Shown: positions 1 through 7,567, counted from the stretch's first letter. The stretch is DNA of 35,679 nt from Planctomycetota bacterium (GCA_022563885.1 JADFMM010000027.1:1-35679), one strand, 5' to 3'. Notes: generated by a model not told the origin, from the letters alone. Numbers and translations: made by a program.

Positions 1-296
1 ATCAGTACACGCTGGGTGTCCAGCCAATTTGGCGGAGTAGCTGTTGTTACAAAGTCACGACAACTACTCCAGGCATATTTCCACGGCTGTTCGACCAGTT
101 CGACTCGCACGGGATTGAGGTGAATGTATCGCAATAGCGGCTCCAGATAGGGGTCTGCCTCCACGAGGATCGCCTTAAATCGGCCTTGAAACACGTGTCC
201 TGCATACTGAATTAATAATTGAGATGTGACCCCAATCTCCTTTTGACCTGAAATCACTTTACCCGAAAAGGCGTCCTTCCGAGAAGTGGTGTCATA
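1..296 (-). pseudogene. 3' remnant of an IS200-like (RAYT/Y1) transposase
   Basis: Read on the minus strand, about 205-1 encodes GHVFQGRFKAILVEADPYL followed by a block containing RYIHLNPVRVELVEQ and WSS. This is the well-known C-terminal half of REP-associated tyrosine transposases (Y1_Tnp, IS200/IS605-related): GRxKAIL, YLxxLxRYIHLNPVRA, WSSY. The open frame begins after a TAG at 297-299. The codons between that stop and GHVFQG do not resemble the family N-terminus, so the HUH motif and the first half of the enzyme are absent; the catalytic Tyr region would also lie in the missing part. The frame stays open to the left edge, so the true 3' end is outside. RAYTs normally act on REP palindromes; I see no clear REP pair beside it. 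Called as a truncated relic; a rearranged gene is the alternative. Confidence 0.72.
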
Positions 297-367
297 CTAC
301 ATTCAGAATGGTCGACCACGATTTTATTCGGATTCCGGGACAGAGTCCCCGCTACGCCTGGACAGGT

Positions 368-1426
368 TCAACTTTCGGGCATCCCAACGCTAATTCGCCC
401 AGATTCTATGTCATTGGATCCCTGAGCTCGACGCCAATCGCGCAGGATCTGGTCCAGCACCCAGGTCGTCCGTGCGCCGGAAATGCCGGTACTGGGGCAG
501 GGATTGCCATCTGCTCCCTGCAGGGCTCGGCACACGGTTTCAATGAGAGGTTGCTGAATGTGCTCCGGCACGGGAATGTCGAAGGTCTCGGTCCCCTGGT
601 CTGTCTCTAGCCTGATCGGGACCGCATGATCGAAGGTCGAGAAGGTGATCCGTCCGGCGGTCCCAACGATCTCGATCTGGTCTCGCTCGCAGAGGCCGGC
701 CGTGGAGAAGCACCAAGAGCCGCTGCCGATGATACCGGAGGCGAATTGAAAGGCGGCACTCACGCTGTCCTCCACGCCGTAGGTGCCTGACTGATTCGTT
801 GCCACACCTCGAACCTGGGAGATGGGCCCAAAGAGGTAGTCCAAGAAATCGAACTGATGGGAGGCCAGATCGACGAAGTGACCTCCACCGGCGATCTCCG
901 GCATCAGCCGCCAGGGTAGGTTTTCCCGGTCCCGCTCATGGTCGCCCAGGGGTCGCCAGAGGTGGAGGGTGACCAGTCGGCACGCGCCGATGGCGCCGGC
1001 TTCTATCAAATCCCTGACCTTCAGAAAGTTGGGCAGCCGGCGGCGATAGTAGGCCACGAAGAGCGGCACTCGCGTCTCTTCGCAGGTCGCGATCATCTCC
1101 AGGCACTCTTCATGGTTCAAGGCCATCGGTTTTTCCACATAGACCGGCTTGCCTGCCTGAGCGGCCAGGTGGGTATAGTGGGCATGGGTATCGGGAGGCG
1201 TCGCCACGTAGATGGCGTTGACCTCCGGGTCGTTGATTAGCCTGTCGGCTCGATCATACCACTTGGGGACCCGGTGACGGGCGGCGTAGTCTCGCGCCTT
1301 TTCCGCAGACCGTCGCATGACGGCCACCAGCTTCGAGCCGGTGACCTTGTTGAAGGCCGGACCACTTTTGCATTCTGTCACGTTGCCACAGCCGATGATG
1401 CCCCAGTTGATCTGCTGTATAGTCAC
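368..1426 (-). CDS. Gfo/Idh/MocA family NAD(P)-dependent oxidoreductase
   Basis: 352 residues, the normal length for the family. The N-terminal Rossmann fold shows the dinucleotide-binding GIIGCGN near residue 9, and the conserved EKPMA motif follows at about residue 98, which in this family carries the Lys near the nicotinamide. The C-terminal half (about 130-340) fits the substrate-binding alpha/beta domain, with GGGHFVDLASHQFDFL supplying the usual catalytic-type His/Asp segment. Members oxidise or epimerise sugars, inositols or related polyols; the substrate cannot be told from sequence. The start is GTG at 1424-1426, preceded by AAGGAT eight bases upstream. It begins 17 bases after the htrA-like gene ends, so the two are probably cotranscribed. 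Soluble and cytoplasmic: no signal or membrane segment is visible. Confidence 0.9.
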   Translation of the reverse strand: MTIQQINWGIIGCGNVTECKSGPAFNKVTGSKLVAVMRRSAEKARDYAARHRVPKWYDRADRLINDPEVNAIYVATPPDTHAHYTHLAAQAGKPVYVEKPMALNHEECLEMIATCEETRVPLFVAYYRRRLPNFLKVRDLIEAGAIGACRLVTLHLWRPLGDHERDRENLPWRLMPEIAGGGHFVDLASHQFDFLDYLFGPISQVRGVATNQSGTYGVEDSVSAAFQFASGIIGSGSWCFSTAGLCERDQIEIVGTAGRITFSTFDHAVPIRLETDQGTETFDIPVPEHIQQPLIETVCRALQGADGNPCPSTGISGARTTWVLDQILRDWRRAQGSNDIESGRISVGMPES

Positions 1427-1443
1427 TCGTTGGATCCTTGTGG

Positions 1444-2592
1444 CTAGTCATTCAAGGCCTGGAGTGTCACCTCCACATCGATCTTCGTGTTTCGGCGCAA
1501 GACCTGGAGCGTGATGCTGTCTCCGATGCGCTGACGGTCGAGTTGGCGGTAGAGGTCGTTGTGGTTTTCAATGGCGACGCCATTCATTCCGACGATCAGG
1601 TCGCCCCAGGTGATCCGGCCGCGGCCATCCTCCCGCGTAGGACGGAGATCGGCCTTCTCTGCGGCGCTGCCCGGCGCGACCGTTAGGACCAGGACGCCCT
1701 TGAGGCGCCTTTGGCGGACCCAAGAATCCGGTGCCATGATGATACCGATGCCCGGTTTGCGCACGCGGCCATTCTGAATGATCTGGGGGACCATGCGGTT
1801 GACCACGTCAACGGGAACCGCAAACCCCACGCCGGCATAGGTGCCCGAGGGACTGTAGATGGCCGTGTTGATACCGATCAGGCGGCCGGCACTGTCCAAG
1901 AGAGGTCCCCCCGAGTTTCCCGGATTGATGGCGGCGTCGGTTTGGATGACGTCCTGAATGGGTCGCCCTGAGACCGATTTGATCTCCCGACCCAATCCGC
2001 TGATCACGCCGGTGGTGAGGGTCTGATCCAGCCCGAAGGGGTTGCCGATGGCGAAGACCTTCTGGCCCACGAGCAGGTCGTTTGACGAGCCGACGGCGAT
2101 GGCAGGGAGCTGCTCTCTGGGGGCATCGATCTTGAGCACCGCGAGATCCTTGTCGATTTCATACCCGACCAGGGTGGCGTTCCAGGTCGATTGGTCGGCC
2201 AGTCTGACGGTCGCGGCATTTCCGCCTCCGATCACGTGGTAGTTGGTCACGATGTGGCCTCTGTCATCCCAGATGAATCCCGAGCCGGTGCCCTTAGGAA
2301 TCTCCAGCGCAGTGAGACTGAATGCGTTGCGTTGTCGGGCGATACTGGTGATGTAGACCACCGAGGGTGACACCTGTCGAAACAAGTCGATGGTGGTCTT
2401 TTCGTCCTCGGCCAGATCGCCACGCGCTACCACGGCGCGCGGCTGGGCGGTTGGCCTTCCCCCCGTCTTAAACCACTGACGGGCCTGGAAGGCAAGGACC
2501 CCCAGGACCATCACCAGCAGGATGACGGTGAGTAGATTGCCCGGATCCGACTTCTTCTTTGCGTATGGGTCGATTGAATTCTGTTCCATCAT
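1444..2592 (-). CDS. HtrA/DegP-type trypsin-like serine protease, membrane-anchored, one PDZ domain
   Basis: 382 residues from the ATG at 2590-2592. One membrane segment near residues 19-38 (VILLVMVLGVLAF) follows a short Lys-rich cytoplasmic tail, so the protease domain should lie in the periplasm. The catalytic triad is visible: His119 in TNYHVI, Asp149 in DKDLAVLKID, Ser227 in NPGNSGGPLL. A single PDZ domain covers roughly 280-382. This is DegS-like architecture (anchor, protease, one PDZ), a class that degrades misfolded envelope proteins or cleaves regulatory substrates. A GTG at 2625 directly after the upstream stop would add 11 residues, but ATG ATG at 2590 with AGGGA upstream is the better start. 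The preceding membrane-protein gene ends at 2626 and the Gfo/Idh gene follows. Which substrate it cuts is unknown. Confidence 0.93.
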   Translation of the reverse strand: MMEQNSIDPYAKKKSDPGNLLTVILLVMVLGVLAFQARQWFKTGGRPTAQPRAVVARGDLAEDEKTTIDLFRQVSPSVVYITSIARQRNAFSLTALEIPKGTGSGFIWDDRGHIVTNYHVIGGGNAATVRLADQSTWNATLVGYEIDKDLAVLKIDAPREQLPAIAVGSSNDLLVGQKVFAIGNPFGLDQTLTTGVISGLGREIKSVSGRPIQDVIQTDAAINPGNSGGPLLDSAGRLIGINTAIYSPSGTYAGVGFAVPVDVVNRMVPQIIQNGRVRKPGIGIIMAPDSWVRQRRLKGVLVLTVAPGSAAEKADLRPTREDGRGRITWGDLIVGMNGVAIENHNDLYRQLDRQRIGDSITLQVLRRNTKIDVEVTLQALND

Positions 2593-2625
2593 GGATAGAT
2601 TGTCCCTAAGTCCACCCCTTAACAC

Positions 2626-2964
2626 TCACATCCTCATATTGACGACCACGGCGTAGCAGTTCAGGGTGATGATCACGGCACAGATGAACTGGGTGAGGCG
2701 GGGGGTGATGACCGTGATGATCCAGACTCCGACGAGTTGGTAGAGCTTGCCGAAGAGTGCCCCAAACACGGGACCGTAGGCGATACTGAGATGTCGCACC
2801 ACGAAGTTGGATTCGTTCTGTGGCCCGATCCGTTGCATGAAATAGATGGTGGAGAGGGCATCCATAAGGAGGGTGGCCAGCAGGAGGGCAAACAGCAGCC
2901 GGTGCCGGTTGAATAGCGCGTATTTGCTAGCGTCGAGATCGACTTCCGAGTCCAGTATCTTCAT
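2626..2964 (-). CDS. Small polytopic membrane protein, unknown function (DUF5658-like pattern)
   Basis: 112 residues starting at ATG 2962-2964 (MKILDSEVDLDASK), with an AGGTG ribosome-site-like stretch eight bases upstream. The frame is open further upstream to 3051, but those codons run into a MITE-like repeat (3004-3061), so the longer start is rejected. Three hydrophobic stretches are visible: LLFALLLATLLMDALSTIYF, then YGPVFGALFGKLYQLVGVWI, then FICAVIITLNCYAVVVNM. The Asp in the first helix followed by a loop with an ESN triplet recalls DUF5658-type membrane proteins (DA-T-x-x-L, then NPL/SN), but this is a weak resemblance. It lies 33 bases upstream of the HtrA-type protease on the same strand and may be cotranscribed with it. 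No catalytic motif is seen. Confidence 0.75.
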   Translation of the reverse strand: MKILDSEVDLDASKYALFNRHRLLFALLLATLLMDALSTIYFMQRIGPQNESNFVVRHLSIAYGPVFGALFGKLYQLVGVWIITVITPRLTQFICAVIITLNCYAVVVNMRM

Positions 2965-3003
2965 CTGAACACCTGTCTTGCTCAGTCTTACGTGTTCGAA
3001 GCG

Positions 3004-3061
3004 CAGGCTCTGTATGAAAACTCGCTGCCCGGTCGACGATGGAGTTCTCAAGCAGAGCCTG
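3004..3061. repeat. MITE-A copy 1 (deleted, ends only)
   Basis: 58-base imperfect palindrome. The left end CAGGCTCTGTATGAAAACTC matches the reverse complement of the right end (CCAGGCTCTGCTTGAGAACTC, 19 to 20 positions aligned with few mismatches). The same ends bound longer copies at 5416-5570 and 25887-26052; here the roughly 100-base centre is missing. It overlaps the spurious N-terminal extension of the neighbouring minus-strand membrane-protein frame. Confidence 0.75.
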
Positions 3062-3196
3062 GCAGTATACGATATATTGTCAGGGTCTGAACGAAAACCT
3101 GAGGACCGGCCAGGGCGGTCGTATCTTATGCGATATTCCTAAGCGTTGCCAGATGATACGCCAATTAGTCGACAGGTCATGAGAACGAGTCTTAAT

Positions 3197-4381
3197 ATGA
3201 AGTACCGACGCTTTGGCAGGACAGAAATCGAGATGCCGCTGGTCTCGGTGGGCGGTATGAGGTTTCAAACCTCCTGGGAACGGGAGGATGGGGTCGATCC
3301 GAACTCGGTCAGCAACCTGGATCGGATCATGGCCCACGCGCTCGAGCTGGGGATGAACCATTTTGAAACCGCCCACGGCTACGGCACGAGTGAGGAGGAG
3401 TTGGGCCGGGTGCTGCCCAACTATGATCGCAGCCGGCTGATCTTGCAATCGAAGGGCGAGCCGTCGGGTAAGGTCAATGGCGGCGCGTGCACCATCGAGA
3501 CCTCGTTGCGGGCACTGAAGGTTGACTATCTGGACCTCTTCGCGGTGCATGGGGTCAACACCGATGCGATGGCCGACCAGGCGCTGCGGAAGGATGGACT
3601 GGTAGACAAGGTGCTGACGCTAAAAGAGAGGGGCGTTGTCCGCGGGCTGGGGTTCTCTACCCATGGGCCCCCGGAGACCATCCTCAGGCTCATTCGCACC
3701 GGGGTCTTCGACTACGTGAACCTATGGTATTCCTATATCAACCAAAGCAACTGGCCCGCCATCGTCGAGGCGAGAAAGCAGGACATGGGCGTCTTCATCA
3801 TCTCACCCAATGACAAGGGGGGGCAACTCTATCGGCCTTCGCAGAGACTCAGGACCTTGACGGCGCCGCTGTCGCCGATGACCTTCAATGACATCTTCAT
3901 CCTCCGCCACCCGGAGATTCACACGATTTCCTGCGGCGCGAGCAGGCCGGAAGACCTGGACGAACACCAGCAGGCCGTCGCGCGGCTCGATACCCTGCGG
4001 GAGACAGTCACGGTGATCTCGGCCCGGATGGAGGAGGCCCTGGCAGGCGTCGACGGATCCGCCTGGAAGGAAAACTTTGCCCAAGGGCTGCCAAGCTGGC
4101 AAGAGACGCCCGGCCAGGTGAATCTGCCGGTCATCCTCTGGCTTTGGAACCTGGTCCAGGCCTTTGACATGGTGGACTATGCCCGGTTCCGCTACAACCT
4201 GCTGGGGGAGGCCAGCCATTGGTTTCCCGGGAACAAGGTGGACGGGGCCCTGCCGCACAGTGAAGGGCCTCTGCGCGAGGCCTTGGCTCGTTCCCCCTAT
4301 TGCGACAGGATCATTGACGTGCTCTATCAGGCGCACGCTCTCCTGGATGGACCGGTAGGAGCCCGCCTCGGTTCTGACTGA
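3197..4381 (+). CDS. Aldo/keto reductase family oxidoreductase
   Basis: 394 residues from the ATG at 3197, chosen because MKYRRFGRTEIEMPLVSVGG is the standard N-terminus of this family; earlier in-frame starts add only unconserved residues. TIM-barrel features: FETAHGYGTSEEELG (active-site Tyr region), the Lys in LILQSKGE, and His in DLFAVHGVN, matching the Tyr-Lys-His part of the AKR tetrad. The usual Asp of the tetrad is replaced by Glu in FETA, as in a bacterial subgroup of AKRs with ETAxGYG. Many of that subgroup carry a C-terminal 4Fe-4S domain with CxxCxxC; none is present here, so the roughly 90-residue C-terminal part is helical and unassigned. Likely NAD(P)H-dependent carbonyl reduction; substrate unknown. 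It is divergent from the membrane-protein/htrA operon and convergent with the next gene. Confidence 0.87.
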   Translation: MKYRRFGRTEIEMPLVSVGGMRFQTSWEREDGVDPNSVSNLDRIMAHALELGMNHFETAHGYGTSEEELGRVLPNYDRSRLILQSKGEPSGKVNGGACTIETSLRALKVDYLDLFAVHGVNTDAMADQALRKDGLVDKVLTLKERGVVRGLGFSTHGPPETILRLIRTGVFDYVNLWYSYINQSNWPAIVEARKQDMGVFIISPNDKGGQLYRPSQRLRTLTAPLSPMTFNDIFILRHPEIHTISCGASRPEDLDEHQQAVARLDTLRETVTVISARMEEALAGVDGSAWKENFAQGLPSWQETPGQVNLPVILWLWNLVQAFDMVDYARFRYNLLGEASHWFPGNKVDGALPHSEGPLREALARSPYCDRIIDVLYQAHALLDGPVGARLGSD

Positions 4382-4401
4382 CGGCGTTTGCATTCATGCG
4401 T

Positions 4402-5139
4402 CTATCGGGCCTCGGCGGTGAGGATGGCTTCGACGTCCATTAAAAGGAGATGGGGTAATTCTCCGTGCAACCGGGCCTTGACGCCTTTGACCGGCATCCC
4501 CAAGACGGATCCGGCGAGCGTGGCCCATGGAGCCAGCTGGTCGGGCGGGTCCTCTATCCCATAGAGGATCGACCGATCCAGCAAGTCTCGCAGCTGCGGC
4601 GAAACCTTGTTTTTCTTGATGGCCGGTGGCACAGGGTCAATTAATATCAGCGAGTCGATGCGATCCGCTAGATGGGTCTTTTGATTGAGGTATTCTGTGA
4701 CGACCGCGCCGCCGGCCGAAAAACAGAGGATCTTACACAGGCGTCTTGAATCCTCCAAGGCCAGGAACTCCAATGTCGCATCCAGGTGGCCCCGGTAGGC
4801 ATGTCGATTGGCCTCGCCCTGGGCGTGAGGGTTGAGTGCCAACATGGCCCAATTGTGTTTCTGAGTCATGATGAAGTAGTCGCGCATTGAGCTTTCTTCG
4901 ACCCGGCCCTGACTCAAGAGTGCGTGCGACCAGACGCCGGCTGCCTCGGGGACGCCCGAAACGACCAACAGCAGCCGATCGAAGGAGGTCGCGCCCGGTG
5001 AGGCCAAGACCGTAAAGCGCTCGCCCGTTTCCGGCTCCGTCAGCTCGATGTACCTGACCAGGCCCTCTCGCTGAAGGCCCTTAACGATCTCGCGGGTCTT
5101 TTCTTTGAGTTGTTCAGCCTTTACGTCAGGGCGCTCCAT
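4402..5139 (-). CDS. Alpha/beta-hydrolase-like protein with an atypical nucleophile elbow
   Basis: 245 residues from the ATG at 5137-5139; AAGGAAG seven bases upstream decides this start over the one 17 codons earlier. The pattern fits an alpha/beta hydrolase: strand RLLLVVSGVPEAAGVW, then KILCFSAGGAVVTEYL as the elbow, then SLILIDPVPP, with a late His in HGELPHLL as a candidate catalytic base. The elbow reads C-F-S-A-G instead of the usual G-x-S-x-G, a form seen in Arb2-like and other divergent members. The first 50 residues are charged and helical. There is no signal peptide. Substrate unknown. Its stop lies 20 bases from the stop of the aldo/keto reductase, so the two genes converge. Enzymatic function is inference; a catalytically dead scaffold is possible. 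Confidence 0.65.
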   Translation of the reverse strand: MERPDVKAEQLKEKTREIVKGLQREGLVRYIELTEPETGERFTVLASPGATSFDRLLLVVSGVPEAAGVWSHALLSQGRVEESSMRDYFIMTQKHNWAMLALNPHAQGEANRHAYRGHLDATLEFLALEDSRRLCKILCFSAGGAVVTEYLNQKTHLADRIDSLILIDPVPPAIKKNKVSPQLRDLLDRSILYGIEDPPDQLAPWATLAGSVLGMPVKGVKARLHGELPHLLLMDVEAILTAEAR

Positions 5140-5415
5140 TTGGTCTTCCTTCTCAATTTCCGATGGGGGCTGGTGCTGTGTACCACTCATGCTACAAGCA
5201 CTAGGACGCGGGTGGGCCTTTCTTAGGCGTGCTTCGGGGCTACGCTTCCTGTCTTACGATTTCAGATACGTTGCTTGTGTTGAGAGGAGCGTTGACGACA
5301 CGCAGTGCGCTCGAAGCCAGGCCCTCTTTTACTTGCTCGCCGGCCATTTTCCAAGTATTATGTTACCCGCTGGCTTGGTCTGGAGCGAGTCTACGGGGCC
5401 GGTTCAGAGCCTTAA

Positions 5416-5570
5416 CTAGGTTCTGTTTAAAAACTCGATCTGGCTTTGACGGCCCTTTTTCCTCCTGGCTGCATCGACGATAGAACCAACATCGCCTGCA
5501 TCGCTGTCTTTGCCGGGCGAAGAAACTGCTCGCTCTCGGGCCAACGACAGAGTTTTTAGACAGAGCCTAG
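5416..5570. repeat. MITE-A copy 2
   Basis: 155-base element bounded by CTAG at both ends. The left end CTAGGTTCTGTTTAAAAACT and the reverse complement of the right end (CTAGGCTCTGTCTAAAAACT) form 20-base inverted repeats with two mismatches. The interior, including a GGCTGCATCGACGAT stretch and a TTGCTCGCTCTCGGGCC-like stretch, is shared with copy 3 at 25887. No open frame of note, so it is non-autonomous. It sits just upstream of the thiS-like ribosome site. The remaining bases of this gene-free stretch (5140-5415) show nothing I can name. Confidence 0.82.
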
Positions 5571-5591
5571 TGTTTTACCCGGAGATCCCGC

Positions 5592-5834
5592 ATGGAGATA
5601 CGCGTCAACGATGAAAAAGTAACTTTCACCCAGGAGTCTGTGAATGTGTTGGAATTGCTGGAGTTTCAGGAGGTCGACATGCCGGATATGGTGTCTGTGA
5701 GCATCAATGGCGACGTGCTGAAGCGCGAGACATTTGAAACGACTCTCATCAAGGAGGGAGATGCTGTCGAGTTTGTCTACTTCATGGGCGGAGGGTGTCC
5801 AGGGCGATCGCCTCTCAGTGCCGTGTTCGGATGA
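5592..5834 (+). CDS. thiS: ThiS/MoaD-family sulfur carrier protein with a 12-residue C-terminal extension
   Basis: 80 residues, ATG preceded by GGAG at a good spacing. The ubiquitin-like beta-grasp pattern is clear: MEIRVNDEKV, a middle VSINGDVLKRE, and EGDAVEFVYFMGGG at residues 56-68. In ThiS the protein ends at the Gly-Gly, whose carboxylate is adenylated and thiocarboxylated to donate sulfur for thiazole synthesis. Here 12 further residues (CPGRSPLSAVFG) follow. Either the precursor is trimmed by a protease, as known for some carriers such as QbsE, or a stop codon was lost: TGT at 5796-5798 is one base from TGA. No thiF, thiG or other thiamine gene is adjacent, and MITE-A copy 2 lies immediately upstream. 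The family assignment is firm; function in thiamine synthesis is inferred. Confidence 0.85.
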   Translation: MEIRVNDEKVTFTQESVNVLELLEFQEVDMPDMVSVSINGDVLKRETFETTLIKEGDAVEFVYFMGGGCPGRSPLSAVFG

Positions 5835-6043
5835 GTTGCGACATGAAATGCCAATGTAAATCGGCAATCGGTTTGGGCCAGGGCCTGATTAGTTGATCAC
5901 TGATGGCTGATTACTTTCTTGCCCGACTCCGGGGGATGTCTATTTCCGGAAAAATATCTCTTGCACCCTGCCCCCGGATGGTCTATGTTTGACCCAACGA
6001 GGTGGGTATGGTCCCCCTCAGAGTCATCAGGAAAGGAGGTCGG

Positions 6044-6133
6044 ATGAACGAGTGCTTGTCTGTATGTACCCCGTGTGAAGCCCCGCAATCTGCAGGCTCT
6101 CTGCGCCGTGGGTTTCGAAGCAAATCTCATTGA
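6044..6133 (+). CDS. Possible 29-residue peptide with a CxxxCxxC cluster
   Basis: An ATG at 6044 follows AAAGGAGGT (6032-6040), the strongest Shine-Dalgarno match in the area, at a slightly short spacing of about four bases. The frame encodes MNECLSVCTPCEAPQSAGS and ends RSKSH before TGA at 6131. Three Cys fall in C-x3-C-x2-C. It ends 31 bases before the secreted-protein gene at 6165, so it could be a leader peptide or a separate small protein. No family is recognised and chance cannot be excluded. Confidence 0.35.
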   Translation: MNECLSVCTPCEAPQSAGSLRRGFRSKSH

Positions 6134-6164
6134 ACCTAAGTCGTAACGAAAAGGAGTTCGAACG

Positions 6165-6614
6165 ATGTTCAAGCAAACGAAATATGTATGGCTCCTGCTG
6201 CTATTGCCTGCGTGGGCCCAGGCAGTAGTGTCCCTGCCCACCAATGGGCTGGGAGAGGCTGCCGGGATTCCCAGTGCAGGAACGCTCCTGCCCGGTGACC
6301 CCTTTGGCACTCAAGATCAAGATGGGGGTGTTCAAACCGTTTCCATGACGACGATCACCATCACTAAGAATGGCGAAACCACCGTGTACCGCTCGGAAGA
6401 GAGTGAGGGCTCATCCGTGGGAGTCGGCGCGTTGCTGCCGGGTCTTGGCCTATCAGCATCTCTGGGCCCGATTCGGGGACCTCTCATGCCTTTTCGCGGC
6501 ATCGGTGTGGTGAGCCTGGGCGGACTGTCGTCGCCGGGCATTAGCAACTTGTCGATCGGATTCCTTCCGGTGGTGGGTCGGTCCCCCTTTGGGCCCCGGT
6601 CACTCTTTCCCTAG
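6165..6614 (+). CDS. Secreted Gly/Ser/Pro/Leu-rich protein, unknown function
   Basis: 149 residues; ATG preceded by AAAAGGAG at eight bases. A classical signal peptide is visible: MFKQTKYVWLLLLLPAWAQA with likely cleavage after AQA. The mature part is of low complexity. It has a central TTITITKNGETTVYRSEE strand-like segment, reminiscent of the short repeats in proteins that read TVTVTRNGKT, then a GLGLSASLGPIRGPLMPF stretch and further Gly/Leu/Pro-rich sequence to the end. No Cys, no catalytic motif and no anchor are seen. It is followed by a strong rho-independent terminator at 6689, so it is the last gene of its transcript. I do not recognise a family; a structural or surface role is only a guess. 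Confidence 0.72.
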   Translation: MFKQTKYVWLLLLLPAWAQAVVSLPTNGLGEAAGIPSAGTLLPGDPFGTQDQDGGVQTVSMTTITITKNGETTVYRSEESEGSSVGVGALLPGLGLSASLGPIRGPLMPFRGIGVVSLGGLSSPGISNLSIGFLPVVGRSPFGPRSLFP

Positions 6615-6688
6615 GGGAGGCCCCAAGGCCGTTCCGGCCGGTGGCCGCGCGGGAGGAAGGATGGAACCGACACACATTGGGGGAAAAG

Positions 6689-6730
6689 CAATGCATGGAC
6701 CGTTTGGGGTGCATGCGTTGTTTTTGTTTT
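6689..6730 (+). terminator. Rho-independent terminator after the secreted-protein gene
   Basis: Stem CAATGCATG / CATGCGTTG (one G-T pair) with a 14-base loop, followed directly by TTTTTGTTTT. It lies 75 bases after the stop of the secreted-protein gene and in the correct orientation. Confidence 0.78.
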
Positions 6731-6732
6731 AC

Positions 6733-6788
6733 GGATCGGCAAGAAATGACTTGGACCCCAAATTGTCCAAGTTATTCCTTGCCGATCC
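6733..6788. repeat. Long near-perfect inverted repeat (24-base arms)
   Basis: The arm GGATCGGCAAGAAATGACTT plus GGAC is mirrored by GTCCAAGTTATTCCTTGCCG plus ATCC, with two mismatches and an eight-base CCCAAATT spacer. No T-run follows on either strand, so it is not a simple terminator, though it starts two bases after the T-run of one. It may be a mobile hairpin, a protein-binding site or an RNA processing element. Confidence 0.8.
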
Positions 6789-6871
6789 CTCAGTTGTGCT
6801 CATGTCGGCTGGGCAGCTCCTGCCTGTCCTCGGGTCATTTCGCATTTCCGCCTAGCGTTTTCGCAGAGTAA

Positions 6872-7327
6872 ATGCCCGCCCGGTTTGCTACATTGTTGTT
6901 CATTAATCGTATAAATAGTTATACTAACAATAATAGTAGTCTAATACTCAAGTTCAAAGAGCGCGTTCGGAACCTTCAGACCAGAATCATCGAGAAACCT
7001 GAAAAACTGACTTCTGACCGTGTGTTTTATAACTACTTTTCAATACAACAGTAAGATACATGTTGATTTAACCTGTGTCCGTTTTTTCGGGCCATTCGGC
7101 GCGAATGAGGCCCGGAGGTACAGTTCTTGCCGGTGGTGCTTTGAAGGTGACTGGACCTTGAGGCAACAGAGGACTTTTGGATGGACACAGGAAGCAGCAT
7201 CAAACATCGACAAGGCACCGAAGGTCCGGCTTTTTAACCTTCGTTCCCAGGCGATGCGGTCCTTATCATATCACCTGGTTCTCTTTCTTCCTCTGCTTCT
7301 TTTGGTTGGTTCGGGGTCGCGCCCCTG
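6872..7327. other. AT-rich gene-free segment upstream of the decayed nitrate operon
   Basis: 6880-7075 is markedly richer in A+T than its surroundings (for example TATAAATAGTTATACTAACA at about 6910). The rest, to 7327, has normal composition. I find no supported gene. The short frames across it lack ribosome sites and family features. It probably held the promoter and start of the nitrate operon, now eroded, or is foreign DNA. Confidence 0.5.
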
Positions 7328-7567
7328 ATGGCGGTGATCCGTGACGAACTTAGCCTTGCCAGGGCTCAAGTCGGCAACTTCCACCATCGCAGCCGCTGGT
7401 ACGCCGTCGAGAACAGCTGTCCGCACAAGGGGCAGCAGGTGCTCTCGCAGGGCTTGACCGGCGAGGATCGGGGGAGGGCCCAAGATTGCCTGTCCCCTGC
7501 ACAAGAACAGTTTTTCCTTGAGAACGGGAAACCACTGGGGCGGAAACAAGGAGTGGCAGTTGATTAA
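7328..7567 (+). pseudogene. NirD-like Rieske [2Fe-2S] protein remnant (nitrite reductase small subunit type)
   Basis: The ATG frame gives MAVIRDELSLAR, then WYAVENSCPHKGQQVLSQG, the first Rieske box (C-P-H) in NirD form. The second box, CPLHKNSFS, appears only in the +1 frame at 7491-7517 (TGT CCC CTG CAC), and the sequence then returns to the first frame for FLENGKPLG. Two compensating shifts therefore garble about 13 codons containing the second Cys and His, so no cluster could form in the product. NirD normally partners NirB in NAD(P)H-dependent nitrite reduction to ammonium. Here it stands alone in front of the DmsC and NasA remnants, all degraded, which supports real decay. The N-terminal extent is uncertain. 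GGGGAGGG at 7470-7477 is one probable slip site. Confidence 0.75.

Noticed and set aside
2965-3051. 29-residue N-terminal extension of the small membrane protein
   Set aside because: It is encoded partly by MITE-A copy 1; a plausible ribosome site precedes the internal ATG at 2964.
6733-6788. Long hairpin as a terminator
   Set aside because: No T run follows on either strand, and a proper terminator lies just before it.
6872-7054. 60-codon frame in the AT-rich segment
   Set aside because: No ribosome site, no family resemblance, and composition like non-coding AT-rich DNA.
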